From: Candidatus Omnitrophota bacterium
GTDB taxonomy: Bacteria > Omnitrophota > Gorgyraeia > Zapsychrales > JANLHA01
Direction: 5' to 3'
Assembly: GCA_023247795.1 (NCBI GenBank)
Contig: JAHFFT010000015.1
Coordinates: forward strand, 17,957 to 52,753
DNA: 34,797 nt
Positions 1-8,302 of this stretch are shown here, in pieces. Every line of letters starts with the position of its first letter. Position 1 is the first letter of the stretch. The translations under genes and the position numbers were made by a program. Below the pieces are notes generated by a model, which saw only the letters and a program-made list of their open reading frames with translations, made no database searches and had not been told where the DNA came from.

Positions 1-101
1 TATTCACGGTTCAGTTGGAATGACCATTTGATGGCATCCGCGGTCATGTCTTTGCGCACGGTTTTCCAATGGATTGATTTTTTATTTCCCAGAATTGACA
101 T
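1..101 (-). CDS. Partial unknown protein, N-terminus only (cut by window edge)
   Basis: An open frame of 33 codons starts with ATG at 101 and runs off the left edge without a stop. It is preceded by AGGAG at ideal spacing, in the gap after the GH57 gene. The visible protein begins MSILGNKKSIHWKTV and is polar, with no signal peptide. It lies 56 bp downstream of the last glucan gene in the same direction, so it is probably the next gene of that operon. I do not recognise the family from so short a piece. Confidence 0.6.
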   Translation of the reverse strand, partial: MSILGNKKSIHWKTVRKDMTADAIKWSFQLNRE

Positions 102-157
102 TCCGTCTCCTGTTGTTGAAAAAATGACGATTCAAAACTCGTTTCCTCATGGCTAAA

Positions 158-1588
158 TTATCCGATCGCTTCCATTCCTCTTCGACACAATTCTTTGGCA
201 TAGTCGGTCCAGAGACCTTCTCCCCAATAGCGAAAGCAGCTTGTCTGCGAAAGGAGCAGATACAACAAGGCCTTTCGGTATTCACTGTTTCGTTGGTCCA
301 TCTTCCCGTTGGGAAATTTGCGATGAAACGCGGCACTCAAGCGATTGATTGGGTCTAAAACGTTTTGATAACCATTGACCCAATTCCGATCACTGGTCCA
401 GGATGCCTTATCCAAATTGTATCCAGGATCGTTTGCTCGAACAGCCTCGATCGCTGCATCAACAGCACCAGGGCCATTTTTTTTAAAATGTTGCCAGATC
501 CGATGCTGAGAAACTGGCTGGACAGGCATAAATTTTTTTTCGTCAACTCCGCGGTCTTGAAGAAATTCAAGATATTCCGATCCGTTCATGGCAACAACAC
601 CTTCCCGACCGATTTCGCGGTTCACTTCAATGTATTTCGATGGAAATTCGTTCATCATGACCCCACCATTTTCACCATCGCCAATCTGTAAAACAAACGG
701 TGGGATTTCCTGCCCGCCGTAATTCTGCCGACCCAATGTTTTGGCTTCATAGGCTGGCTGCATCTGTGCCACCAATTTTGTATCAGAGCCTTGGGTTTTT
801 ATGAGGACAGTAATTTCGGCTATCTCGCCGAGCGAATTTTTGGCAACCAGCCGATGTGGGAAGTGTGGTCGTTTGATTCCCGAACCATCAGGATTTTGGA
901 TGGTGTGTTCTTGCACCATGAGCCAAGCGTATCCACATTCGTTTAATGCCTTGACGTATTCATAACATACGTCCGGGTGGATAGGAAGATGCATTTCCGG
1001 AGGAGAAAAGCCTTTAACCCGCTGTTCTGCTTCATCACCGAATATGGAAGAAAAATGTTGCCGCCAGGAGAGCAGATGCAATTTGATATCAGGAATGGGT
1101 GTTGAAGAAACAACCGCGTGCGACCACATGGTCCCCAACCACTCAACATTCGCGTAATATTGCTCATCGCAGGTGATTTTTTTTAAGTTTTCTAAGGCCT
1201 GACCGCCCTGCATTTGCCGAAGACCCCAAAGCAGGTTGCCCGAATAATCCAGCATGACCCGTGGATTTTTGCCTTCTCTGACGAGGTTAGGGATCATTTC
1301 AGCGAGACGTTGGTAGCAGTTAAAAAAGACCGGGGCATTGTGATTGTCACCCATCTGTTGATGGTCCATCATGTATTGCAGATTTGAAATCAATGGCGCA
1401 CTGTGAAGATCTCCTCCCCCCGCCGGAATCGTGGGTTGATGCATGTGCAGGGCAATGCCAAAGGACGAATGGATTTCGTTAAATTGGAGATTGGACACTG
1501 TGGAATAATATTTTATTTTTTGCCGAGCTTTAGGCTTGATCGTTTTATCAAAAAAAATATTAGGCAGATTCTCAAGGACATCATTCAT
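158..1588 (-). CDS. Glycoside hydrolase family 57 alpha-glucan enzyme
   Basis: A 476-residue cytoplasmic enzyme with no signal peptide. All five GH57 blocks can be recognised: HMHQP at 48-52, GNLLWG at 117-122, SPPEMHLP around 196-202 with the likely nucleophile Glu198, GDGENGG at 303-309 with the likely acid Asp304, and a C-terminal helical block with SQTSCFRYWGEG. GH57 members are retaining alpha-glucan amylases, 4-alpha-glucanotransferases or branching enzymes. Which reaction this one performs cannot be told from sequence alone. The start ATG overlaps the stop of the GH57 branching enzyme by 4 bp, so the two are translationally coupled. A role in trimming or remodelling glycogen is the natural inference. 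Confidence 0.88.
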   Translation of the reverse strand: MNDVLENLPNIFFDKTIKPKARQKIKYYSTVSNLQFNEIHSSFGIALHMHQPTIPAGGGDLHSAPLISNLQYMMDHQQMGDNHNAPVFFNCYQRLAEMIPNLVREGKNPRVMLDYSGNLLWGLRQMQGGQALENLKKITCDEQYYANVEWLGTMWSHAVVSSTPIPDIKLHLLSWRQHFSSIFGDEAEQRVKGFSPPEMHLPIHPDVCYEYVKALNECGYAWLMVQEHTIQNPDGSGIKRPHFPHRLVAKNSLGEIAEITVLIKTQGSDTKLVAQMQPAYEAKTLGRQNYGGQEIPPFVLQIGDGENGGVMMNEFPSKYIEVNREIGREGVVAMNGSEYLEFLQDRGVDEKKFMPVQPVSQHRIWQHFKKNGPGAVDAAIEAVRANDPGYNLDKASWTSDRNWVNGYQNVLDPINRLSAAFHRKFPNGKMDQRNSEYRKALLYLLLSQTSCFRYWGEGLWTDYAKELCRRGMEAIG

Positions 1589-3276
1589 CGATTTTTCTCA
1601 TTTTGTTTATGCACAGAGACGTTTTTGGAATCATCCAAATAATATTTTGCGCAATCAATGTCATGAAAAGCATTGTCTCTCCACTCAATTTCTTTCAGCC
1701 AATTTTCATCAAGCGTATCGTTGAGAAGATCCGTAAACAATCTGTCAAATCGATTAAGATGCTGTTTCAATCTTTTTTCAGCATAGGCGACCATGGTCCC
1801 GGTTTTCATGATGAATGGCCAGTCGCTCGACTCGGCCAGGAGCAGTTCGCGGGCGGCCTGGTTGAGAGCGCGGTACTGCAAAGCCGGGTTTCCGGTCTTT
1901 TCTCGACGACGGGCTACGATCAGATCGTAAAACTTTTCAACAAGTTCGCTCATGCGGCGGTTGGCCTGATGCAAATATCGGTAGATCCAGTCGTTGGTTC
2001 CCTCAAGCCAATATTCGCTGTAACCTTTATAGCCCCAACTGGACTGACTGGGCATGGCCACTTGATTGGTGGAGTATTCTTTAAGATATTCTGATGGGGT
2101 GATCATTTTCACAATCGATTGATCATAAAAAATTTTCCGTGCCAAAAAATCGATCCACATAGGGCCTTCAAACCACCAATGGCCAAATAACTCAGCGTCG
2201 TAAGGAGCAACAATGATGGGTTTTCGGTCCATATGATAATCCAGATGTTCGATTTGTTTTGTCCGATTGAACAGAAAATTGCCGGCGTGAATTGCGGCCT
2301 TATCTCTTGCCCATTGAGGCTGATAAGCTTCTTTGTATTCAGTATTCCCAGTGATTCGCCAATATTTCATTCCGGTATTGATACGGATCCCGTCGGGGTG
2401 AATGTAGGGTTTGATATAATCGAAATCGCGGCTGTGTCCAATGTCGCGATAGTATTCCCGATAATCAGGATCGCCAGGGTAACCTTCTTTTGAACTCCAA
2501 ACTTGCTTTGAGGATTCCCAATCCCGTCCAAAAGCAGCGACGCCAGAAGGACAATAAATGGGTGCGTAAACACCGTACAAGGGCTGCGGGTCTGAGTGCA
2601 AAATTCCGTGTGAGTCGCAGAAAAAATATTTGATCCCTGCTTCTTTAAGAGTCTGATCTAAAGTGGGATAAAATCCACATTCCGGTAGCCAGATCCCCTT
2701 AGGATCAACACCAAAATGTTTGCGATACTGCTCAACGCCAATTTCAACCTGGGCCTGGACCGAAGAAGCGTTGACGTTTAAGGTGGGAAGAAACGCGTGG
2801 GTGGCCGCACACGTAATGATTTCAAGATAACCAAGCTCCTGAAATTTTTTAAAGGCATTGATGAGGTTCCTCTGATAGCGGTTCGTGAACAGGTCGCGTG
2901 CCGCCAAAAACCGTGAATGATACATCAACGCCAGGCCATGATAATGCGGTTCATGACCAGTCTGGTCAATTTCTTTTTCCGCCAATTCAATCAATTTGTT
3001 GATATGCCGCAAGTAACGATCTTGCAGAAAGGCGTCGTTGAACATGGCCGCCAAGGTTGGCGTGATCGACATGGTGATGCGAAAATCAACACCATCTTTA
3101 ATGAGTGCTTCATAAACCTGAATCAGCGGAATGTAGGTCTCGGTAACAGCTTCAAAGAACCAATTTTCTTCAAGAAAATATTCTTCTTCTGGATGGCGGA
3201 CAAAAGGCAAGTGGGCGTGCAGAACCAGCGCTAAATATCCTTTTGGCTGATCTAACATCAGTTCCCTTCCCATCAT
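1585..3276 (-). CDS. 1,4-alpha-glucan branching enzyme, GH57 type (DUF1957)
   Basis: A 563-residue protein with the N-terminal GH57 barrel motif HAHLPFVRHP (20-29), the catalytic region WLPECGF with Glu199, and APYDAELFGHWWFEG with Asp360. The helical C-terminal domain belongs to the DUF1957 branch, as in the characterised Thermus and Thermococcus branching enzymes. Family members transfer glucan segments onto O6 to make alpha-1,6 branches. The length is normal. The start overlaps the DUF4912 gene by 4 bp (ATGA) and the stop overlaps the following GH57 gene by 4 bp, so the three are tightly coupled. A second possible start, Met7, lies just downstream; the overlapping ATG is preferred. Confidence 0.9.
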   Translation of the reverse strand: MMGRELMLDQPKGYLALVLHAHLPFVRHPEEEYFLEENWFFEAVTETYIPLIQVYEALIKDGVDFRITMSITPTLAAMFNDAFLQDRYLRHINKLIELAEKEIDQTGHEPHYHGLALMYHSRFLAARDLFTNRYQRNLINAFKKFQELGYLEIITCAATHAFLPTLNVNASSVQAQVEIGVEQYRKHFGVDPKGIWLPECGFYPTLDQTLKEAGIKYFFCDSHGILHSDPQPLYGVYAPIYCPSGVAAFGRDWESSKQVWSSKEGYPGDPDYREYYRDIGHSRDFDYIKPYIHPDGIRINTGMKYWRITGNTEYKEAYQPQWARDKAAIHAGNFLFNRTKQIEHLDYHMDRKPIIVAPYDAELFGHWWFEGPMWIDFLARKIFYDQSIVKMITPSEYLKEYSTNQVAMPSQSSWGYKGYSEYWLEGTNDWIYRYLHQANRRMSELVEKFYDLIVARRREKTGNPALQYRALNQAARELLLAESSDWPFIMKTGTMVAYAEKRLKQHLNRFDRLFTDLLNDTLDENWLKEIEWRDNAFHDIDCAKYYLDDSKNVSVHKQNEKNR

Positions 3277-3995
3277 CGGTGGTCGTGTTCAAGGACTTCC
3301 ATCTTCGCGGAGGAGCATAGATGGATTTTTTTCAAAAATTCTGACGAACCGATTAACGGTTTGACTTTGTTAAATAAAAATTTTTGTTGAAAAGCCGTGC
3401 GCCTCCCTCGCCCACGGATCTTCGCAAGCAATGGAAAAAGATTGAGATAGTATGCCCGGATATCTTCGACAGTTAAGTAGTGCAATCGTCGTCTTTTCAA
3501 TTGATTTTGCTTGGCTGTTTTTGATTTGAAACGGGTTTCTTCAACGAGATAGGGAAATGTTTGTTTATGGTCTTGGATGTTTTGCCAGATCAGATCAAAA
3601 CGGCCGGACATGGTTTCCCGAGGAGTATGGACCGTGTTGGACCGCGCAAGTGGGATGAATTGGTGGTTTGCCGATCGGATCCCCAGTTCTGCTAAGTATG
3701 AGGCATTGTCCCGCCAAACGTGCAGATGCCAATTTTTGGTCGAGAACCCTACCTCGAGATCCCAATAGTGATTGGCGTTTGTTCCGTTGAAATGGATCAT
3801 GCTGACATCGTAAATCCGTAAAATCAGCTGCCCTTCCCCCATCGTAGAATTGAGTTGATGACGTGCTCGATCAATAGCTTCTTGCGTATGGTCCCAATGA
3901 GCATAAATCCAATGCGGATCTCGGGCGATGAGAACGCATTCGGTCCTATTGGACAATGGCGGCAGTTCGGTTGAATCAAAATTTGATGGCGGCAT
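3273..3995 (-). CDS. DUF4912 domain protein of glucan operon
   Basis: A 240-residue cytoplasmic protein with the DUF4912 pattern: an N-terminal LIARDPHWIYAHWD stretch (about 23-36), LRIYDV near 59-64, then YWDLEVG and WHLHVWRDNASYLAELG (about 78-107). No catalytic residues are obvious. The fold is thought to resemble a small beta-sandwich or carbohydrate-binding module, but this is inference. The basic C-terminal third (about 155-240) is poorly conserved. It sits 8 bp after the GT4 gene and overlaps the branching enzyme. DUF4912 genes are repeatedly found beside GH57 and GT4 genes, so a glucan-binding or scaffolding role is plausible. Confidence 0.8.
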   Translation of the reverse strand: MPPSNFDSTELPPLSNRTECVLIARDPHWIYAHWDHTQEAIDRARHQLNSTMGEGQLILRIYDVSMIHFNGTNANHYWDLEVGFSTKNWHLHVWRDNASYLAELGIRSANHQFIPLARSNTVHTPRETMSGRFDLIWQNIQDHKQTFPYLVEETRFKSKTAKQNQLKRRRLHYLTVEDIRAYYLNLFPLLAKIRGRGRRTAFQQKFLFNKVKPLIGSSEFLKKIHLCSSAKMEVLEHDHR

Positions 3996-4003
3996 ATTTG
4001 TTC

Positions 4004-5164
4004 TCAGTGTTGGTAAATCTCGACGATCTCATCGGCGATAACGTCCCAGGAAAAAACGGTTTCAACGGCAATGCGCCCATTGTTTCCCATCCATTGCGCA
4101 TGTTCAAAATCTTCAAAAAGGGTCCCCACTCCCCAGGCGATCGATTCAGGATTGTCTTGAATCTTAAGGCCATTGACCTCGTGCCAGACAATTTCATTCG
4201 GTCCACCGTTGGCGGTTGCAATGACCGGTTTACCAGCACTCCAAGCCTCAAGGATAACAATGCCGAACGGTTCATTACGACTGGGCACACAGACGCAATC
4301 GGCGGCCTTAAACAGATCTTTCAATTTCCAGGAAGATTGCTGTCCCAAAAAACGCGTGGCATGTGAAACACCTAAATTCCGCGCTTGTTCTTCAACGGAA
4401 TAGCGCATTTCTCCATCGCCGACAAAACAAAACTTGGTATTGGGGTGATAATTTAAAATATGGGGAATGGCATTCACCAGCAAATCCGGCCCTTTTTGAT
4501 AGACGATACGTCCAACAATCAAGACCATCGGATCGAGCGGGCCAATGTCATATTTGCGTTTGACATCACCAGGATCAAGCCATCCGTTGAAGTTCCAGTA
4601 ACAGACACCGTTGTAAATCACATCAACCTTTGATTCGGGGATGCTATAGATCCCTATGGCTTCGTTTTTTAAGGCCTTTGATACTGTGATCACATGATCA
4701 GCGCAGTAAGAGCCGACCCATTCTAAATGACGGATGCGTTCGGAGTTGCCGCTGTAAAAATTATTTCCGCAGCGGCCGAACTCGGTTGAATGAATGGTAA
4801 AAATTGTTTTCCGACGACGTTCTTGTCTAATCCTTTCCAAAGCTAAGGCGGTCAGCCAGTCATGCCCATGAATCACGTCAAAGGCGCCAATATGATCTTC
4901 GGTGCGAAAAAAACAATCGACAAAAGCTTCGCACATGTTCGCTATCTCTTCAATGAAATCGTGGTTTATGGAAAATGGGCAGCGATGATAATGAACACCT
5001 TCAATGCACTCGTACCTAGCGTGGTCTGGACGCCCCATCCGTGTAAAAACATGGACCTCGTGGTTTTTATTTTTTAAAGCACTGGCGAGTTCGGTCACAT
5101 GAACTGCGACACCACCAACATGGATCGAATGTGTCGTTTCCCAAGAAAAGAGCGCTATTTTCAT
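4004..5164 (-). CDS. GT4-family glycosyltransferase, glycogen synthase-like
   Basis: A 386-residue GT-B enzyme. The N-terminal domain begins MKIALFSWE and carries the glycine-rich VGGVAVHVTELA acceptor loop. The C-terminal domain has VGRIVYQKGPDLL and the retaining GT4 signature EPFGIVILE, followed by GKPVIATANGGPNEIV for nucleotide-sugar binding. Family knowledge supports transfer of glucose from a nucleotide sugar onto an alpha-glucan; donor preference (ADP or UDP) cannot be read. I chose the ATG at 5164 over the TTG 39 bp upstream because family members start at this methionine; neither has a strong ribosome site. It is the first gene of the glucan operon. Confidence 0.85.
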   Translation of the reverse strand: MKIALFSWETTHSIHVGGVAVHVTELASALKNKNHEVHVFTRMGRPDHARYECIEGVHYHRCPFSINHDFIEEIANMCEAFVDCFFRTEDHIGAFDVIHGHDWLTALALERIRQERRRKTIFTIHSTEFGRCGNNFYSGNSERIRHLEWVGSYCADHVITVSKALKNEAIGIYSIPESKVDVIYNGVCYWNFNGWLDPGDVKRKYDIGPLDPMVLIVGRIVYQKGPDLLVNAIPHILNYHPNTKFCFVGDGEMRYSVEEQARNLGVSHATRFLGQQSSWKLKDLFKAADCVCVPSRNEPFGIVILEAWSAGKPVIATANGGPNEIVWHEVNGLKIQDNPESIAWGVGTLFEDFEHAQWMGNNGRIAVETVFSWDVIADEIVEIYQH

Positions 5165-5221
5165 TTGGTGCGGTTCTCGATATTTTTTTATGAAAACACT
5201 CAACTACTTTGCATTAAACAT

Positions 5222-5230
5222 TTTATAGCA
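5222..5230 (-). promoter_or_regulatory. Possible extended -10 promoter of the glucan operon
   Basis: On the minus strand the sequence reads TGCTATAAA about 60 bp upstream of the GT4 ATG, an extended -10 type element in an AT-rich stretch. No convincing -35 box is present at 16-18 bp. It is the best promoter candidate in the 158-bp gap between feoB and the GT4 gene. Confidence 0.35.
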
Positions 5231-5322
5231 GAATGTCTAAAAATAAATGAAAATTATTTTTTTTACAAAGGTATGGAAGGCGTGACCAGGAGGATAAAAC
5301 TAAAATTGACGCACGAAAGGTT

Positions 5323-7434
5323 TTAAGAAAACCCCATCAATTTTCCTGTTTGATAAACGGCGAAGGCTGCTAGGTAGGCTAAGATGGCCATGTAAACGAA
5401 CTGAAATAAAGGCCAGACCCAAGAATTGGTTTCCCGATAAACGACCGCGATCGTGCTCATGCATTGCAGAGCAAAAACGTAAAATAACATCAAACTCAAA
5501 CAAACCAGCGGTGTGAATAGCGGTCTGCCGTCTGGCCAGGTCGCTTTTTGAAACGTTTCGCGCAAGGTGGTTTCTTTTGCCTTTTTATCAAGATCAAAAA
5601 CAATGCTCATGGTTGACACAAAAATTTCGCGTGCCGCGAAGGAGCCTATGAGCCCGATGCCAATGCGCCAGTCGTACCCCAATGGTTTGATGATCGGTTC
5701 CAATGCGGTTCCTGCTTGTCCGGCATAACTCAATTTCAACGCCTCCCCAGATGCTGTGTTAGGATGTTTGGGGTAAGTCATGAGCGCCCAAAGCAAAATT
5801 GACATGGCCAAAATAACAGTGCCGGCCCTTTTCAAAAATAGACCGCTGCGTTCCCACATGTGAATGACAATGACCTGCCAGGATGGGATCCGATAAGGTG
5901 GCAATTCCATCAGGAAAAGCGGTTTTTGTGAACGCAACAATGTTTTTTTAAAAAGCCAGGCCATCGCACATGCTCCAATGATACCGACGACATACATACT
6001 CAACATGATCCCGGCCTTCTGCCATCCTGAAGACAATGGCATCAACACCCCGATCATGATCGTATAAACCGGCAATCTCGCCGAGCAGCTCATCAAAGGA
6101 GCAACCAAAACCGTGACCAGCCGGTCTTTTGGGTTTTCGATTGTCCGTGCTGACATGATCCCTGGGATGGCACAGGCAAAAGAACTCAAAAGCGGGATAA
6201 AAGATTTTCCATGTAAGCCAACTTTATTCATGACCCGGTCCATAATGAAAGCCGCGCGCGCCATATAACCGGTGTCTTGCAAAAGGCTGATGAAAAAAAA
6301 TAAAATCAAAATTTGTGGTAAAAAGATAACAACGCCGCCGACCCCGGAGATGACACCGTTGACAAGCAGATCACGCAAATCACCTGGCGGCATCATTGCC
6401 GTTGTCCATTCACCTAACGCGCCAAAAATTTTATCGATCCAATCCATGGGTATGGATGCAACGGTAAAAATCATGTAAAACATAAAAGTCATAATTCCGA
6501 AGAAAAAGACCCAACCAAAAAATTTATGGGTCAGAACCGCATCGATCCGTTCGGTTACATTCGGTCCCTTTTTATTCCGGTCTTTCACGCAATCTTTGAG
6601 GATGGATTTCATCCAATCGTATCGGGCCTCGATCGCAGCCGTCCTGGCCCGTAATCCTTTTTTTTGCAGACGATTTTGGATGACATCGATTTGCTCCATT
6701 GTTTCTTGACGATACGGTTGCCGGTAAAGCTGGCTGAGAGTGTCACGTTTGGACTGCGACAAACACATGACTGCCTCGGCAAAGGCTTCGTGCTCGTTGA
6801 AGTCTTCGTATTGAGCAAATAAACGGGTTAGCCCGGTGACCTCTTCTTCCAAATCAGGCGCCATGCGCCAGGAGCGTTGATAATGCACTTTAACTTCGTC
6901 CGCTATCAAGGCCTTGAGTTCTTCAATCCCTTTGTTTTGATTGGCAACTGTCGCGATAATCGGAACCCCGAGATGCTTAGATAATTTAGCAACATCGATT
7001 TCCCGTCCCTGGCGTTCAACTTCATCCATCATGTTTAAGGCAATGATGATTGGCAAATACAAATCTTGAATCTGGGTGACGAGATAGAGATTTCGTTCGA
7101 GGTTACCAGCGTCAATCACACAAATCACGATATCTGGTTTAGGAGTGTCTGGGCCTCGTCCCAACAAAACGTCGCGGACGATCTGTTCATCCGGAGAGCG
7201 CACGGACAAACTGTATGTTCCCGGCAAATCAATGACATTAACAACGCGGTCTTTTGCCAAGACCAAGGTCCCGGTTTTTTTCTCAACGGTGACGCCGGGG
7301 TAATTTCCAACCTTCTGGCGCAGTTTGGTAAATGAATTGAATAACGTGGTTTTGCCGGAATTGGGGTTGCCAATAAGTGCGATCGTTTTGATGGCGTTTT
7401 GCGGATGGGATGAAATCGTGGGCGTTGGCATCAA
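5323..7434 (-). CDS. feoB: FeoB ferrous iron transport GTPase/permease
   Basis: A 703-residue protein. The N-terminal G domain has G1 GNPNSGKT (22-29), G3 DLPGTYSL (69-76) and G4 NMMD (134-137). A helical GDI-like spacer follows to about 290, then a membrane domain with paired Gate motifs around GYMARAAFIMDR, plus SCSARLPVY and the later GSFAAREIFVSTM. It imports Fe2+ across the inner membrane. The length is typical. The gene starts 1 bp after the feoA-like gene. No Cys-rich C-terminal tail is present; that function is on a separate small protein at the other end of the operon. Confidence 0.97.
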   Translation of the reverse strand: MMPTPTISSHPQNAIKTIALIGNPNSGKTTLFNSFTKLRQKVGNYPGVTVEKKTGTLVLAKDRVVNVIDLPGTYSLSVRSPDEQIVRDVLLGRGPDTPKPDIVICVIDAGNLERNLYLVTQIQDLYLPIIIALNMMDEVERQGREIDVAKLSKHLGVPIIATVANQNKGIEELKALIADEVKVHYQRSWRMAPDLEEEVTGLTRLFAQYEDFNEHEAFAEAVMCLSQSKRDTLSQLYRQPYRQETMEQIDVIQNRLQKKGLRARTAAIEARYDWMKSILKDCVKDRNKKGPNVTERIDAVLTHKFFGWVFFFGIMTFMFYMIFTVASIPMDWIDKIFGALGEWTTAMMPPGDLRDLLVNGVISGVGGVVIFLPQILILFFFISLLQDTGYMARAAFIMDRVMNKVGLHGKSFIPLLSSFACAIPGIMSARTIENPKDRLVTVLVAPLMSCSARLPVYTIMIGVLMPLSSGWQKAGIMLSMYVVGIIGACAMAWLFKKTLLRSQKPLFLMELPPYRIPSWQVIVIHMWERSGLFLKRAGTVILAMSILLWALMTYPKHPNTASGEALKLSYAGQAGTALEPIIKPLGYDWRIGIGLIGSFAAREIFVSTMSIVFDLDKKAKETTLRETFQKATWPDGRPLFTPLVCLSLMLFYVFALQCMSTIAVVYRETNSWVWPLFQFVYMAILAYLAAFAVYQTGKLMGFS

Positions 7435-7435
7435 T

Positions 7436-7990
7436 TTAACTGTTGATCTTGACTTTGATCAGGTCAGCTTCCTGCTTGCGCAGTGAAAGGCAATAACCGC
7501 GGATTTTGATTTCAATAGGGTCACCGAGCGGCGCGTAACGAATGATTTCAACGACTTCACCGCGGGTGACCCCCATCTCTTCAATGCGTTCATAGCCGTC
7601 AGTCTCAATCGCGAAGCCAGCTATGACTCCTTTTTGCCCGATCGACAGTTGACTTAAAGGAAATGATTTGTTTTCAGACATGCTCGTGTTTTCATGGCAG
7701 GGGCAAACGTCCTTAACAATGATATTTTTGGCCAGGTCTTTGCTTAAAATGACTTTGGTTTCACAAACTTTACAGATGAGCGTTCCGCTGTCAACAACCT
7801 TTTCAACGACCGCGGATTCGCAGAAACCCATTTCGCGAAGCCGTTGGCAAACACCCTCTTCTCCTTTTAAGCATTCGACCCGTAAGGGACTTTTGACAAT
7901 GGCATCGCTTAAGTTTTTTGTGCAATCATGGCAAACGCACTCTTGCCGACGGGATTTAAAAATTTTTTTCCACCAAGAATTAAGAATCAT
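7436..7990 (-). CDS. feoA: Tandem FeoA-domain protein with Cys-rich N-terminal domain
   Basis: A 184-residue cytoplasmic protein with two SH3-like FeoA domains. The first (about 30-95) and second (about 108-182) each show the pattern L-x-G-x-x-G-x-x-x-R-[LI]-x-E-M-G. The N-terminal half has ten cysteines, including CVCHDC, CKVC and CPCH, which could bind iron or zinc; the C-terminal domain has one. FeoA proteins bind the FeoB G domain and support uptake. Normal FeoA is about 75-85 residues, so this is a fusion or duplication. I chose ATG at 7990 over GTG at 8002. It overlaps the stop of the upstream Cys-rich peptide gene by 11 bp, suggesting coupling. Confidence 0.88.
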   Translation of the reverse strand: MILNSWWKKIFKSRRQECVCHDCTKNLSDAIVKSPLRVECLKGEEGVCQRLREMGFCESAVVEKVVDSGTLICKVCETKVILSKDLAKNIIVKDVCPCHENTSMSENKSFPLSQLSIGQKGVIAGFAIETDGYERIEEMGVTRGEVVEIIRYAPLGDPIEIKIRGYCLSLRKQEADLIKVKINS

Positions 7991-8111
7991 GTTTATCGCC
8001 ACACCCGCAGCAGTCGTCCTTCTTTTTGTTGTTAGGAAGTGATTTCATAAAATATTTCGACAAATAAAAAACGCTGACGCCAATGAAGATAACAACTAGG
8101 AATGTTTGCAT
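7980..8111 (-). CDS. FeoB-associated Cys-rich membrane peptide
   Basis: A 43-residue peptide starting MQTFLVVIFIGVSVFYL, a single membrane helix at about 3-19. A short basic segment (KKK) follows, then a cytoplasmic CCGCG motif at 34-38. This matches the small FeoB-associated Cys-rich membrane proteins found in feo operons. The ATG at 8111 has a clear GAGGGG ribosome site 8 bp upstream. It is the first gene of the operon here, whereas in most operons this peptide follows feoB. Its role is unknown; handling of incoming Fe2+ or a redox link to FeoB is inferred. Confidence 0.85.
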   Translation of the reverse strand: MQTFLVVIFIGVSVFYLSKYFMKSLPNNKKKDDCCGCGDKHDS

Positions 8112-8159
8112 GGTATTAACCCCTCGATATAAGTTAGCAAATGACGTATTTAGCTCCTT

Positions 8160-8187
8160 AAAATAGCAAATGCGGGCCATTTGTCAA
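8160..8187 (-). promoter_or_regulatory. feo operon promoter with palindromic operator in the spacer
   Basis: The minus strand reads TTGACA (8182-8187), a 16-bp spacer and TATTTT (8160-8165), upstream of the Cys-rich peptide gene. The perfect palindrome CAAATG-GCCCG-CATTTG (8167-8183) fills the spacer and touches the -35 box. Related TAGCAA half-sites lie outside it at 8134-8139 (same orientation) and 8188-8193 (inverted). A repressor bound here would block RNA polymerase directly. An iron-responsive repressor is expected, but the sequence does not resemble the classical Fur consensus. Confidence 0.65.
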
Positions 8188-8212
8188 TTGCTAAAATTAA
8201 ATTGTTTCGGTG

Positions 8213-8241
8213 TAGACACCTGCTCGCCTTTTATGCATAAT
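8213..8241 (+). promoter_or_regulatory. Promoter of the pyrophosphatase gene
   Basis: TAGACA (8213-8218), a 17-bp spacer and CATAAT (8236-8241) match the sigma-70 consensus at 5 of 6 positions in each box. The gene follows with AGGAGG at 8292-8297, 5 bp before the ATG at 8303. This promoter is divergent from and about 50 bp away from the feo promoter. Confidence 0.65.
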
Positions 8242-8302
8242 GGAGTACAGTTTTGATAAAAGAATGCCAAATTTGTCAATTTTATAAGCTAAGGAGGGTT
8301 TG

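Noticed and set aside
365..691. Plus-strand open frame inside the GH57 gene
   Set aside because: It lies wholly antisense to a gene with complete GH57 motifs, has no ribosome site and resembles no family. The same holds for other antisense frames such as 1603-2094, 3956-4366, 22443-22823 and 33010-33438.
5319..5333. GGTTTT-AAG-AAAACC hairpin at the feoB stop
   Set aside because: The 6-bp stem is AT-rich with a 3-base loop, overlaps the coding end and has no T tract; it is too weak to call a terminator.
8167..8183. Classical Fur box at the feo promoter
   Set aside because: The palindrome CAAATG-N5-CATTTG does not fit the GATAAT-type hexamer repeats of the Fur consensus, so only a generic operator is called.
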